This document shows positions 20,832-33,910 of a stretch of 64,000 nt of DNA, in pieces. Under the pieces are notes generated by a model. The model searched no databases, was not told where the DNA came from, and was given only the letters and a program-made list of their open reading frames with translations. Location of the stretch: positions 43,609,201-43,673,200 of the forward strand of contig OZ038422.1 in the NCBI GenBank assembly GCA_964036155.1. The letters run 5' to 3'. Origin of the DNA: Diploscapter coronatus. Its lineage: Eukaryota > Nematoda > Chromadorea > Rhabditida > Rhabditidae. Positions within the stretch are counted from its first letter, which is position 1; each line of letters starts with the position of its first letter. The translations under genes were made by a program, and so were the position numbers.

Positions 20832-23800
20832 TCAGACGACCTTGCTCGGTCTCCAGACATTGTGTGAGTGCGTTGACATAGGAACGTAATGAGGCTGGCT
20901 GGCAGAAGTTCCAGCAGGTGGTTGAGGCAGAGGCGCAGATGGGGGCTCGAGAAGAGGTCGGGCTGAGGGACCGAGAGGCTTTGTGGGAGCGGAAGAGCAT
21001 AGGCCGCAGCATAAGAATCTGAATTTGTTCGTTAGTTTGTTATGCTAATTGTTGATGACTCTTGGATGGTGGCTTTTTGACAGCTAGATGAGAAAAATAT
21101 GGTAGGCCAAGAGTTTGCAAACATTTCTAGATTTTTGAAGACCTCCTAGTGTGGTTTTTCATGCAATGTTTTAAAAATAATTTTTGATCGAAGTTATCAG
21201 TTAGGTTTAAGACATCGTATGCGTATAAAATTTCTCAATATTTTTGTTTTATAACCGATTCATGAAGTAGGAAATGCGATACGCTGATGTTTTCGGGCTT
21301 TTGGTCCAAACTATATGAGAAAAGAATGGAATATTCGAAATAGCAAACTTGACGAGGTTAAGAAGCTTGCTAACTGATCGGAAAGTCTTTTGCTTGATTA
21401 GTTTTCAAATTTTCTCCTTACCTCTGCCAAGCATTGAATGTTTTCGGAGAGAAGATCCACATGAGACATGATATGCCGACTGCCAGAGGCATTATTACGC
21501 CAAGAAGATAAAGTTCGGGCTAAAGATGGTTAATTTTCACCTTTGTGCACTAATTCTGAACTTACCTGTGGTTGCTTGGGCCTCTTGCACAGCCCAGCCT
21601 CAACACCCCCAGTCTGTTTGCAGCCCCACACATTCGGGTAGAACTGTGTCAGAATGAGGTAGTGGTACGATTCACAGACGATGTAGATCACGTTTGGCAG
21701 AATGTAGAGGATGCAGAACAGACCCATTTTGACCATCAACTTTTCCAGCTTCGACGTATCGGTTCCCTGAAAATCAACTATCTAAGAATTAGTTTAAATT
21801 TCTTTCGAATTCATTTCTAAAGGAGCATTAAATTGCTCTTGCCTAATCTTTGGACATTTTTGATTTAGGAATCTGTAACTTTGGTTATTATTATTCTGTA
21901 TTTTCTCGCCGTCCAATATTGATAGCGAATTGAAAATCTAGCATGAAGATCAAGCTTTGATAATTCAAACCCATCTCACATAGTATGATATCTAATAATA
22001 AACAAATTAGAAGTTTGCGCTATTAGAAATTTTATGTTGTTGATAAAAAAAATTGTAGAACTATTGGAATCATAAATCTGGATTTCTATCATTATTTATT
22101 TCATCTTAATCCGTATGATTTCTTAACTTCAATTTTTTCATACAAATTTTAAAAATCTTCCTCTTCAGACTAAAGAAATCAATTCATCAGTGTAAATTTT
22201 TCCTCTCGTCTTGTCTTGGTCATACAAATCAAATCATCAAAGACAACGATTTGCAAGTCAACGCATGAATGTGGGAGGATGGGAAGGTGAGAATGTGATG
22301 CGCAACGCCTCATTGACAGTTTGCAAAAAGATGTCAAACCCGGTTTCTTTGAACAATTCAAATGGGTCGTTAAGCTAAACGCGAAACAATCAGTTCAATT
22401 CTTTAACTTTTCGAACCAATTGAACGTGTCAGGTAGATTCATTCCATTTTAGCTATACGCAGACATGATACGATTAGAGATTTCAAGAAGAAAATTCTGT
22501 AAGATAAAACGAACTAACCCTTCCACGAAAAGCGACTCGTTCACTGCACATTGAGCTGAATCCGGCCAGAATGAAGCAGGCACCGATCAGAATGACCGCT
22601 GTCCGAGGCAGAAGTGAGAAGGCCAGTAGCGTGCGAGGATCTTGGTTGCCAACCGAGCAGATACCCGTTAATTCGGAAGCATCCACCTGAAATCATATAG
22701 TCGTGAAATGGTTTTTGAAAATTAAACTACACTTGAAAATTCCCAGATTTTGATCGAATTTCAACATTTTCTTTCATTACAACTCAAAAGAAACCTTCAG
22801 AATATTATTTTGCAGTAATTAGTGGCAGAGTTAAATTGTCGCCTGACGACTATCATTTTCGATAGATTATTGAGAAAATCGTATTTGTTCTGGTCTACTA
22901 TTACAAAAATTATCTTATAACATTTTTGTCGCTGATAAGTTTACCTTGTGAGTGATTAGAACAGCGATAGTCATGAGTGCTGACGAGCCCCACGCGACTA
23001 GATGCACGTAGTTCCCACAGGCCTCGATTCCTTCAGGCACCCATTTTCGACCTGCCGACAAATACCTGAAAAGCACATTTTCGTATCTTAGTATTCAATA
23101 GAAATTTCACATTTTCATTTTCTCGATCTAATTTTGGGCCTACAAAGCAAATGAGAATGAAAATAATTTTCTGTGTCGACCCCAATCGAATTCCCTTTCA
23201 TTCTCTTTTTCCCAGCCTTGTAAAGGCATTTCCTTTGGAAGGATAAGTTGATTAGGAATGACCCTTTTGGGCGCTTTTTCTTGCAGCTTTCAAGAGAATT
23301 TGGAGGAATTTGCTGGATGCCATTCTTGTTAGTGAAAGTGGAAGGAGTACGAAACGAGAGGAAGGAAGGAAGGAAGGAAGACCACACATTATCAACTAGG
23401 GCATTTCGTTGTATACAACAAGTATTTTTCTTACACGAAATAGGAAACTAAAACACATTGAAACATTTGTTGAGAAAAAAATAATCTCGTTAAAAATAAC
23501 TTACCATGTGAAGGCGAACATGAGCCACCAGAAATTGGCAGCCATTCCGAAGTAGTAGGTGAGTGTGAACGACAACAGGCAATTCGTGTTCTCCCAGCCA
23601 GAATATGCCAAGAATTGCTGAACGAAGGTTGTTGAAGTTTTCATTAGTATTTATGGTCATGAGTTACCTCTCCATTCACCAGCTTGTCGCAAGCCATCGT
23701 TGAATAAGTGAGGAAAAATGGGAAGAGGTACGGTATCGAGAAGAGCATCAGGCACAGTGACAGATAAAATACGCATCTGAAATTTCGATTATCGATTTTC

Positions 23801-26800
23801 TACGATATTTTATTTCCGAGATCCAATGTGAATCTTTGCATATGGCAACGATAAATTGTAAGGGGGCGAAAAGAGAACAGAAACAACAGCAGAACTCCCG
23901 TGGTGTATGCCTCTAATTTTTACGAGTCTGCGCTGGCGAGAAATACGCAAACAGCGATATTATTGCAAATTGCGATATTTATTCGACGCCTAACGAGCTC
24001 AGTTTTCCAGTTTTATAGCAATTGACTCACTTCTCCGGGAAATGGAATCGGTGTCTGTCGATGAGATAGGTCAGGTAGATGAACAGAGAAATTATGCCGT
24101 TTACGCTGCCCCACAATTGCATCCAGCCTCGGGCTGATTTCTGAAAATTTTCAGAATGAACTCAAAAATGATCTAACTCCAAAATCAACCTTGTCTTCGC
24201 TGCTGAACATCACATCCCCACCGCAATTTGTCGCACAGACTCCGTGCGGATCGACTGGATCCACGTCGATCAGATCCGAAGGGCAGGAAGAAGCAGCACT
24301 TACTTGGGGTCGGGAATGAATTCTACAATGGACGATTCTTACGATACACAACCCTATCTTCTTTGTATTACTTGTCAGCAGTCAGCGGATTCATACACAG
24401 TTCGGGTTCTTCCGGAAATTTACTGCAGTTTAGTAGCTCTGGCCACTGAATCTCAAACTCTTTGTACAGCCCGTAGCAGTCCTTTTTGACCTGAAAACGT
24501 ATAATCTAGCCTCGGACTTTAGATAAGTTTGTTTTGTAATGAACAGCGCAACTAAATGGGATTTAGTAGTCTGGTATTACACCATTTTCTGATTGTTCGA
24601 ATTTAACTACTTTTCCTTTCCGATCAAAAGGCCTTGTCATAGAAGATATTGAAAGTTCAAATATTCTAAATTTAGCCATAACGTATTTTAAACGTGATCA
24701 GTAAGCAAGTAAATAAGGAAGATTTTTTAATCATTTGTAAATACCCGAAAAGTCAGTAAATCACACTTCAGTTTGGAACTCATTGTAACTTTTTTCATTT
24801 CGTCTATTTTAGCTCCTTGCTTTCTACTATATTTTCGCTTTTTTTATTCAATTGTGCGTAAATTATACTTTCTAGTCAGCCATTTTTATCGAATTGGACT
24901 TGCTACTCTAATTCCTGTCTTCTGGCTCTGCCTATTAGCCGTTGGTCGATTTTCCTTCTACTTCTTCTTATCCCTATCTCACTACTTACATCTGGCATAT
25001 TGGAGTTTAGCAAAATGGACCAGGAGAAATACAGAAGGATAGAGAAGAAGAGAGATTTATGAGTGAAAATGAGAGAGGTTAATCAGAGAGGGCGCAGAGA
25101 TGCTGAATTATCTCACAGCGACGATTCTTTTGTGGTCAGGACAATGCATATTCGCTGGCAAAAATTAGCTGCAACCAAAAGGAATCTTTGTGCAAAAATG
25201 GAGCGAGTCTCTCTTCTGGCAGAGATTGAAAATGAGCCAATTTCCTGCCAAAAATGAGTCTCCCCGCACCAATTCCCCTTTCTCCTCAATTTCTTCCATT
25301 CTCTTTTCATCTCTAAATTGTCATAATCTGTCATCATTTCCTTTCCCTACTGACGGCCAATTCTTTTTTTTTGATTTCCATGCAGAAATATATTCGAGCT
25401 ATCTTTATGCAGAAAAATTGCACCATTTGAATTGGCTAAACAATTGCTCAAATGAGTGGATTTTTGTCCAAACAATAGGCTAAAATTGAGTAGAATTTAT
25501 CTTTCCCAAATCGGCGATTTTCTCGATTAATTTCCGACTTATCGGTAAAAGCGAGAAAAAAATCTTCAAAAACCTACAGTTGAGCATTCATAATATACTG
25601 TTTCTAGCAACCTGATTAGTTTTTTCGGTAAATTCATAATTGCAGCAATAATTCTTGCCATAAATATGCTGATATCGTAAAATTTGATTGCTACATTAAT
25701 TTTACGCAATGCGAGATTTTAGCGTTCTTCCAATTATTTTCCCATTCATTAGTGTTGTGACAGTCTGTAAGTGCACCTGTGCTTGCAACGCTTCTTCCTC
25801 TGCGTATCTGCAAGCAGACAATCAGATAGACAGACAGACAGACAGACAGACAGGCAGACAGACAGACAGCCACCTGCTCTGATCTCCCTTCCCTTATTCA
25901 TTAGCCAATGTACCTGTAACCCAGTGGACTCGGCCCAAAAGCGGCTAAATAAACAAAGACTGGAGGAGTTGGCTGATGAACTGTGAAAGAAGGTAATTGG
26001 AGGGCAGAGGGAGTGACAGGGCAATTACCTAATCGAGAAGGGGCGCGGATTAGAGGGAAATGGGGGACAGGCTGATCGACCGGAAACGGAAACAGGTGCA
26101 ATAAGCTGACAGTGATTTGTTAGGCCCAGAAAGATTTGAGAAAAAGGGTATAGTCAAAGTTTAGCTGGGCTTCTTTCGTATGCAAATTGTAAGGCATTTC
26201 GTAATAAGAAAGGAACGAACCTGTTCACAAACACTTCGGCAGCTCGTCACTGCTTGAGGCATTGAAGGGGGACACATCGGAGCGAACACGGAACAAATGA
26301 AGAACTAAATAGTTTCAATTAGATGAAAAGGCAGTTTGTAAATGACGTAACGACAGAATGACATACACACGAAATGACGGAACACAAAAATAACGAAATA
26401 ATTTCCTTTTCTGCACAATTTCTATTGCGCTCCGTCATTTTTGTGCATTTTGTCAAATTCTAAAAAGAAAGCTTGAGACGTTTTCCACCGCAAATATCCC
26501 TTGTACAGTGAACTATTTCAGTCAGCCTTGAATACTATCCTTAATAATAGAACGAGGGATGATGATGATAATGAATTTTTGTGGTGGAAAAGTTCCAAGT
26601 CTGCTAAAAAGACGTCTCGTCATTTCGCGTTACCTCATTCGGTCATTGTGCTATTTACAGGTTGTCGATGAAAATTATATTTTCTTACTTGAATATTCGC
26701 GTTGCATTTCGTCTTGATCACGGGCTTGAAATGCTCCACGCTCGAGACCAACTAAAAATTTCATTATTAAAACCAAGTTCATCTATTTGATCATTCAATG

Positions 26801-28534
26801 TTTATCACTGATATTTCAGCATAAAATTCAATCTCAAATTTTGTTCACTTCATTTAATTTACACGGTAAGCCATAATTATTGCTCCATCGATTAGAATTT
26901 TCACTTTTTTACATTAGTTTTCGTACTATTTTCATAGAAATGTAAACTTTGAGACCAACTTTCTTTGGTTCGAGAAGAAATACCTATGAAGTGTCTATTA
27001 TTCGATGCAATACCAACCTAGTTTTGATGGATATGTGGAATTCGAACTTGTGGCTATCTTTCGAATGGCATGTAAATGGCTTTGAATGATTTTTTAAAAT
27101 TTGATCCGAAGCAAAGCAACGAAGAAATCGCGATTTTAGTCAATCCGAGCATCTTTGGTATTTTCTCGAGGTTTTTGAAATTGTTATTTTAAAGGTTTCA
27201 AAATTTGGTTATCACTCGCTTGTACATGAGAATACTAACACTTTGATTCCAATTTGAGGACCTGGGCTTCTTAGTTTTATTTCTTTTTCACCCTCTTCAA
27301 ATTTCATGGTCTATCATCCAAACAGAGGTCGTTAAAACCTAATGATAAGGATTAATAACACAAAATAGAGATAGAAAAGAAAACAAAGCGAGAGCAAAAT
27401 GCGAGATCAAAGGAGTCCGTTCATGAATGTGAAAGGAGTGAGAAAATCCCCACGGTTTGTTATGATCGACAAAAACAAATAAAAACATCTTTCATTTTAG
27501 GGATAGCGCAGTAGAATATCGCGGCCGCGCGGCATCAACTAGCATCCAAAATATCACATTTTTCGCCAATCGAACCATTAATGGCCATTAAATTTTATAT
27601 GTCGAAGGAAAAAAATTGTGAAACTCATTTGATGACTGTTCCTCTGTCGAGTAATATGAGCATTTTAATGAGCCAGAGTTAATTTCTTCATGATAATATA
27701 CATTGTTGGACGAATGTAATTATCAAATTGTCAGATAGTGGTTTTATCCTGTCACGGATATGAGGCCAAGTGACAAAGTATGCAAAGCGAGCAGAGATTA
27801 GATGGGAAGAAAGACGGGAAAGTTGCGCAACGCCAGATGGAAAGAGATTGAGCTGCGAGCCGAGGACGCAATCAGGGAAATATTAGGGCGCAAGAATAGA
27901 ATAAAAACTGAGATATTGATAGGAGATCTCTGTTGGCACAAGAATATCGAATCACAGTATTATTTAGTAAAATGGACTTCTTGAATTCTCGACTCTTACA
28001 CTTGTTTGGTCCTGTGGCATTGTGGATGATGAGTAAGTCAGATTATAGGGAAGAGCATCTTTGCAGTACGGAATGTCGATCGGTTGGCATTTGCCTTTTG
28101 TCGCCTAAAATCGGACAAAATATTATTCATCCATATTCCTCCTTCAGAATTTGTGAAGATTTTTTATGGGAACTATTTTATGAACAGTATTTTATATCGT
28201 TACTTACTCAGAATGAGAAATCAATATGGATTTGTTGCGAGTTAACGATACTCGTTAGAAAGAATTGTATTGAAGATGTTGATAAAGTTCAGACAGATTA
28301 AATTTGAATTTTTAAAAATGCACTATTGAAGTTTACAAATTATTAATCAGCGCTTTAAATAAGATTTTTAGAGATACAAACCCTTCGAAAAAAGATAAAT
28401 TATTGTTGTTCTAAAAATACGCAGATGATTTGATCTAGATAACGATCAATATCAAAGCTCACCGTTTTGAATATCGATCCGACACATTCATTGATCAACA
28501 GCAATGATAAGCTGATCTGCAGGAAAATCCGCAT
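20832..28534 (-). CDS. Frizzled Wnt receptor, 14 exons, about 560 aa
   Basis: Seven-pass receptor that binds Wnt outside the cell and recruits Dishevelled inside. Exons: 28534-28463, 28104-28000, 26751-26689, 26304-26221, 24490-24372, 24322-24190, 24140-24031, 23776-23668, 23617-23505, 23065-22945, 22686-22519, 21766-21566, 21519-21422 and 21018-20832. Every intron is GT...AG and in phase. Residues 1-20 are a signal peptide (MRIFLQISLSLLLI). Residues 25-148 form the cysteine-rich domain with all ten cysteines, from CQPIDIPYC through FFICSVFAPMC and TSCRSVC to FPEEPELCM. The linker contains CATNCGGDVMF. Seven helices start near residue 195 (LWGSVNGIISLFIYLTYLID) and include FWWLMFAFTWYLSAGRKW. 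KTFNAW near residue 495 is the KTxxxW Dishevelled-binding motif. The Pro-rich tail ends VWRPSKVV, a possible PDZ ligand. The VEHFKPVIKTKC...FFICSVFAPMCP stretch resembles nematode LIN-17-type Frizzleds from memory, but orthology is unproven. An ATTCAG abuts the ATG. Confidence 0.96.
23359..23381. repeat. GAAG/AGGA microsatellite
   Basis: About five tandem copies of a GGAA tetranucleotide inside an intron of the Frizzled gene. A similar tract is at 47197-47223. Confidence 0.85.
25825..25869. repeat. CAGA tetranucleotide microsatellite
   Basis: About eleven CAGA repeats with one GGCA interruption, in the long intron between Frizzled exons 4 and 5 (26220-24491). The rest of that intron has only shadow ORFs. 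Confidence 0.9.
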
Positions 28535-31500
28535 CTGAATTGAGAATGATTGACTGGAATCGGTGACAATTATATCAGCATCATTCATTCGGATTCAGAG
28601 ATATGATATTCGAAGTGAGAATGGATAGTGAAATTTGTATACGACTCAGGAGGGTCTTCTATCTTTCTGTCTCTCATTTCTCACATTCTCTGATCGCTTT
28701 GCTTTTCCATTGGCCTTTGAATGGTTATGGGAAATCGATAGGACCAAGAAATACAAAGGAATGGGAGGAAGTATGTCGATTCTGCACTCAGGCAGAGGAT
28801 TCGAGTTGTACGAGCAGAAAATGTGAGTCAGATCGGTGAAGTAGTGCTGGAAACGAATGACAAAACATGAATAAATCGATTGGAATTGGATAGGAAATAA
28901 GTGAATATCGATAGTTTTGCGGTGAATTCCCACGACACTCATTCACTCCTTGATTTACAATCTCATAGAGGGGATATCGCAAAAAGTGCTAGATAAATTC
29001 ATTCGGAAAGTGAGATCAACGCATAATGTACAAACATCGTTATCCGCCAGAAAACAGCTATAGTCAAATAATGAACTTCGATATGCAAATATGTTGGAAA
29101 AGAGCTAGAACCATTCGAAAGAACGAGAGAAAAACTGCCTTAGCTTGGCGCGCAATCGCCTCTACACAGAGGGGAGAGGGACATAGAGAGAAAATAGGCC
29201 ACGCCCCTCTGGGTTGAAGGAGGAATGGGAAGAGAAGGCAGAAGGAAAGCAGCTCTGCCTCTCTCCTCTCTCTACGACGATATTTTATCGCGTCTACAGA
29301 ATTTATTACCTTTTCTCTCCGACTCTCTCCACTCTCCCTTTGTTGGGTTTTTGAAGAGAAAATCGAAAATGAGAAGGAGATTGAAGAGAAACAAAGCTAG
29401 GCCCTAGGCTGGATAACTGCAAGATGCAGGATTCGGGATGCAAGGATGCACGATGAATTGTGAATGTCTGCAGCATCTGGGTCTGTCTGTGTGGTCACAA
29501 CTCTATCGAATCAGAAATCACAGTATCGGAATAGCCCGATCTTCCTCTTCTGGTAATGGATATTAGATGTGGACAGATTTCACTGTTTAATTTGATTCGT
29601 CAAGGTTGTTCTGGAATCATGTTATCGATTTCCTGAAATCTCAATTTTTCAAATTATTCTTCGTCAAGTTTAGATCGTTTCTCTTCATCGTGATATTGCG
29701 AAATACAGCTTCATGAATGTTTAGTGACGAAATGAAATGCCATTGCAGAAAATAGCACCTAATAGGATTTTACAATTTTACCGATCTACTATTTATATGA
29801 AAACGTTCCTTTTTAGTTCTTCCGCTTTTATTCGGAAGCTTCTAAAAATAAAAATTTAAGATTCAATGAGATTCTAGAAAATATTGGAGTTGGAGACCGA
29901 AATTGGCCATTCTGGGGAAAATGATGGTCATCCTTGGCAGAGGGCAGAGGAAATGGAAGAGAGGCGAGGAGACGAGATATGATGATCCTTAGCTGCTCGG
30001 TCTGTGTTGCCTTGGCTTTTAACGACTTCAACGACACAGATGAAGATATGAGAAAGAGAATTCAGATTGGAGAGGGGAAAGATGGAGGAAGCGAGAGGGA
30101 CTCGCAATTTTATGAGGGTCGCGAGGTGAGAGATCGAGGGGAAGAGATGCAGAACGTGAATGAGAATGAGAAAGATCATGCTAATGAAGATATCTAGAGA
30201 AAGTGAGGAAGGAAAAGTCAAACTGATTTTTCCTCATTTCAGCTCGTTCAATTCGATCGGTTTACACGCCGCAACACATGCAGCAGGCTTCATCGAAAAC
30301 AATCAGATGCAATCAAAACTCCAAAAATATCTGCATCGAAACAAATGATAATAAATCTTATTCTGAAAATGTAAATTTATGATAAAAAGGTATGCACATA
30401 GACAAAATTATCTATCATCAAAAATAGACAATATTGCTCTAAACAAATCCGAATGAAATTCGGCATAGTGATAGTAGATATCAAGCAAAAAGATTCCGAA
30501 TTTTAACTGAATCGATTTACGATAACTCAAGTGAATTCTATTCTAGTCATTTTGTCTTTAAACTTTCGATCGTCATTGTAAGTAGAAGAGAAGGATTATT
30601 GATTAAGGTAGTGCTCGAAATGGATGTAATTTCGCAAAATATTTTTTTTGTAAACAAAGCTGATAAGTTATCTTCGCGATCACTATTTTACATTTTAAAG
30701 ATTACAATCGGCACATTAATTTCACACTCGAAGATCGGCTTTTTCATTAACTGTCTATAGCAGACAATTTTTTCAAGCATTTTTCTCCTCCAAAATCTTA
30801 GTTCAAATCTAAAAAAAGAACGATCCTTCGAGAAAAGAATTCGATCGAAATAACTAAAGGACAAGTAAAAATAAAGAAGTGGAGTTGTTGTGAGAATATA
30901 AAAAAGCAGTCAGTTCTTCCTCTGTTCTCCCTTCTTTGCTTTGAAAATGATTAATGAAGGCGACTATGAAAAACTCATAAATTCCACGGTCAATGTCGGG
31001 AATTATGGGAATACTTCAGTTGAGCGTTATGAATTTTCATCGATTGATTTTTCCGAGTTGTTTCATTTAGATTTTCATTTGTGCTAGATTACAACATTAG
31101 ATATTCTTCAACTCAAATCTTCAGACTAGGCTCTCGGGCTCGGGATAGCATAATACCTTCAAAATAGGGATTTTCTATTTTCAAAGGAGTCGTATTCCTA
31201 AAAGCGAGCAAAACCTCGACTGTTCACCGCTGAGTCGATGGACAGGAATTCTGTATCAACTCATTGTTCTTCGATGTTTCGATAAATGTCTGTCTTGTTG
31301 CACTCTTCAATTATCGGTTTAACAGGTGTCCGATCGAATTAAGGCGAATTAAGAATTGTGGATGGTTTGAATGCGTTGGCTGATTTTGCATGTTTGGGTT
31401 GCATTGTCGGCAAACATCAAAGCGTAAGGCAGAAAGCAGTTGGGTGGGGGAAGGATGAAGGGGAGGGGAGGGAGGCAGAGACAGAGGCCTCTCGTCCATG

Positions 31501-31910
31501 TTTCAGCCCGCTCTATGAGAGTTCACCTCGGTTCCTCCCTCATAAATCGTCACTTCTCCTTTCCCCTCCTTCTGCTTTCTCATATCTGCCTTCATCTGCT
31601 ACTCCCTTCACTACATTACGATGCTAACGTTCCTCTTGTCGAAACAACAAAAACTATTTCCAGTCTTCACAAAAACAATAAAAAAAAACTTCGTTTATTT
31701 GAACTAATTATTGAGGCAATTAATAAGACGAATTGTAGTGTCGAATCAGTGCAATCATGTGAAAGGCCAGATCGAGGATCAACAATGTGGATAGTAAAAA
31801 AGTGTCATAACGGCAACAACAATACTACGGCACAACTTTCCACAATAATACTGCACTTTTCTGCAAAATCGAATGAATATTCTTACTGAAAAGCGTGCCG
31901 TAATACTATA
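28535..31910. other. Intergenic region upstream of Frizzled
   Basis: Likely contains the Frizzled promoter, but no core element could be placed. Holds purine-rich stretches (29220-29400, 29930-30210) with shadow ORFs on both strands and AT-rich sequence. No supported gene. Confidence 0.5.
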
Positions 31911-32132
31911 TAGGGTGCGTCAAAAGTCGGGACCGCCTTTGTATTTGAAATTTAAGCAATGGAAAATGAAATCTTCCCATCCAAATCGAAATGAAATAAA
32001 CTTATGGGGACTGAACAGTGTTATTCCTGGAGATTGCGACATAAAAGTATTTGCCAAATTATTAATCTGACTTGTCTCACTTAATTTTTTTAACAATATC
32101 TTTAACAGCCCGGACTTTTGGCGCAGCATGTA
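31911..32132. mobile_element. Mariner-like MITE (about 220 bp)
   Basis: TA-flanked inverted ends: TA then GGGTGCGTCAAAAGTCGGGA on the left, and on the right (other strand) TA then CATGCTGCGCCAAAAGTCCG. The core GCG(T/C)CAAAAGTCSGG matches on both arms. The interior is short and has no transposase frame. Confidence 0.75.
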
Positions 32133-33910
32133 GAATTATTGTTGTTATAATGTGCCGTCGAGTCCTATTATTGTAATTGCCTATCATAACATAAATAAAA
32201 TAACTGTAAGAAGTGAACAAGTGAAAATGAATGGCATTTGCAACGAATTAGAGCTTTTCGATCCGAAAAGACGTTCAGAGGGAGGCGGAATCGACAATTT
32301 GTCGAATGGGCAGAGAGTGTCGTCGGCGACAAGACGGCAGATTCGATGCTTGATTTGAAGATCGCCGGGGGACATCATCTGAATTAGAAGATTTTTCAGT
32401 CAGGTATCCACGCATTATTTAGTGACAGAAAGATAGCTTCAATTGATTACCCAAAATAAGCTTATCAGATTTGATCAGATTACAAATTTCTGATTCGCCA
32501 AAACTTCGAACGAAAAGAAATTTGAAGTAATTTTCTACAAAAGGCTAGACATTTCTTTAAATTTTTGCAAACTTCTCATCATAGTAATCAATTTTCTGCT
32601 AGTGAAAACAGGATTAATTTTATGACTATTTTATCACTGTTAGACTAAATTGCGTAGTTTTATGAACACCAGAACACAGAAGTTGCTTTGATCAACATTC
32701 CCTTTAATAGATTGATAACTTTTAAAAGGATCTATCAGAGTGTTCAGTTCAGCTTTCATAAGATTTAATGTAACCAACAGCATTAATTTCATGCTAGGCC
32801 AGCAGATCCCATTTTGATATGGTAAATATGTGCTCGTAATAAAGCGTTCCCACAATATTCATCCTCGCATGATGTTAAATGGGCAATTTCGGTGGACTCT
32901 TTGGGATTTGTCCCTTTTGAAATCGAATCGCATTATTTTCCCGCAATTCAACCCATTCATAGAAATATGCACAAATTTATAGTCCAAACAAAATTGGCGC
33001 AATCCTTTGATGTTCGGTCAGAATAATATTTCGTAGTAATCAAATGTGAACACTAGCATAGATCTATTAAATCTTGAGAGTTCTACAAAAGTCAGCTAGA
33101 AAGCTCTTAACTAAAATTCGTTCTAAAATGTAACATTTTTCGACCTAAAATGCAAATAATTTGGTTTATTTATATTGCAAATAAAGATTTAAGTAACTAA
33201 ACGTCGTCTTGCCTTTGCTTAGCATAAAATTGGAAACATGTATTTCATCACATCAGTGTCTGAGGCATACAATTTTGATATGACGAAAAGTTCAAAAATA
33301 GATACGTTAAATTAGTGCCTATCTTCATCTAAGTAACAACATTTTCATGACCCAAAAAATAATGATTTTTGCATTATTCATTTCAAAATTATGCAATGCG
33401 CATGTTGCATCTTCAAATTTGTCAGCTCTTTATCTTGTCGTAATTCATCGACATTTACAAGTTTTGCATTTTGGCGTCTTATTTTTTGTTTTCGGGAAAT
33501 TTAAAAATTCCTAAATATCTTCCAATTTCTATTTTTTCTGACAGAAAATATCTCGTCATTGTACCAATCATAATTCACATATCAATTGACCGAATGTAAC
33601 TTGCGCGCAGCTCTGCAGCCGCCAGCACAGCAGCTCATTCATTTTGCCCTTTGATTGCTTTTTGTCTCCCCTCTTCCCCCTTCCCTCAATGAGCCCTGAA
33701 GCGGCACCTCAAAGGACGAAATGGAGAAAGCTTGCCGCCGTTGAGAAATCCAAATTGAAGACAAAATACGCGGTTTTTGCAGAAAAAGTCAGATGGGTTG
33801 GGCAATTGAAAGTGATTAGTGATTGCGGCTGATAAGCAGTTAGACAAGCAGATCTTTGATTAGATATAAATTAGACAATTTTCCTTCAATGAGAATAATA
33901 TCGTTCTTAC
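32133..33910. other. Unresolved sequence; may hold 3' exons of the next gene
   Basis: The minus-strand frame at 32640-32855 (WERFITSTYLPYQNG..., then a hydrophobic MLLVTLNLM) could be a further exon of the gene at 33911-36167, but no phase-matched junction was found. The remainder is AT-rich without support. Confidence 0.35.

Noticed and set aside
20824..21012. Minus-strand ORF beginning MLRPMLFRSHKASR
   Set aside because: Wrong frame: phase from the previous Frizzled exon gives a different reading that ends in a proper tail at 20832.
24773..25042. Hydrophobic plus-strand ORF of 89 codons
   Set aside because: Lies in a Frizzled intron in pyrimidine-rich DNA; such DNA gives Phe/Leu/Ser-rich frames by chance.
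27933..28301. 122-codon plus-strand ORF
   Set aside because: Antisense to Frizzled exon 2, which is certain from the cysteine-rich domain.
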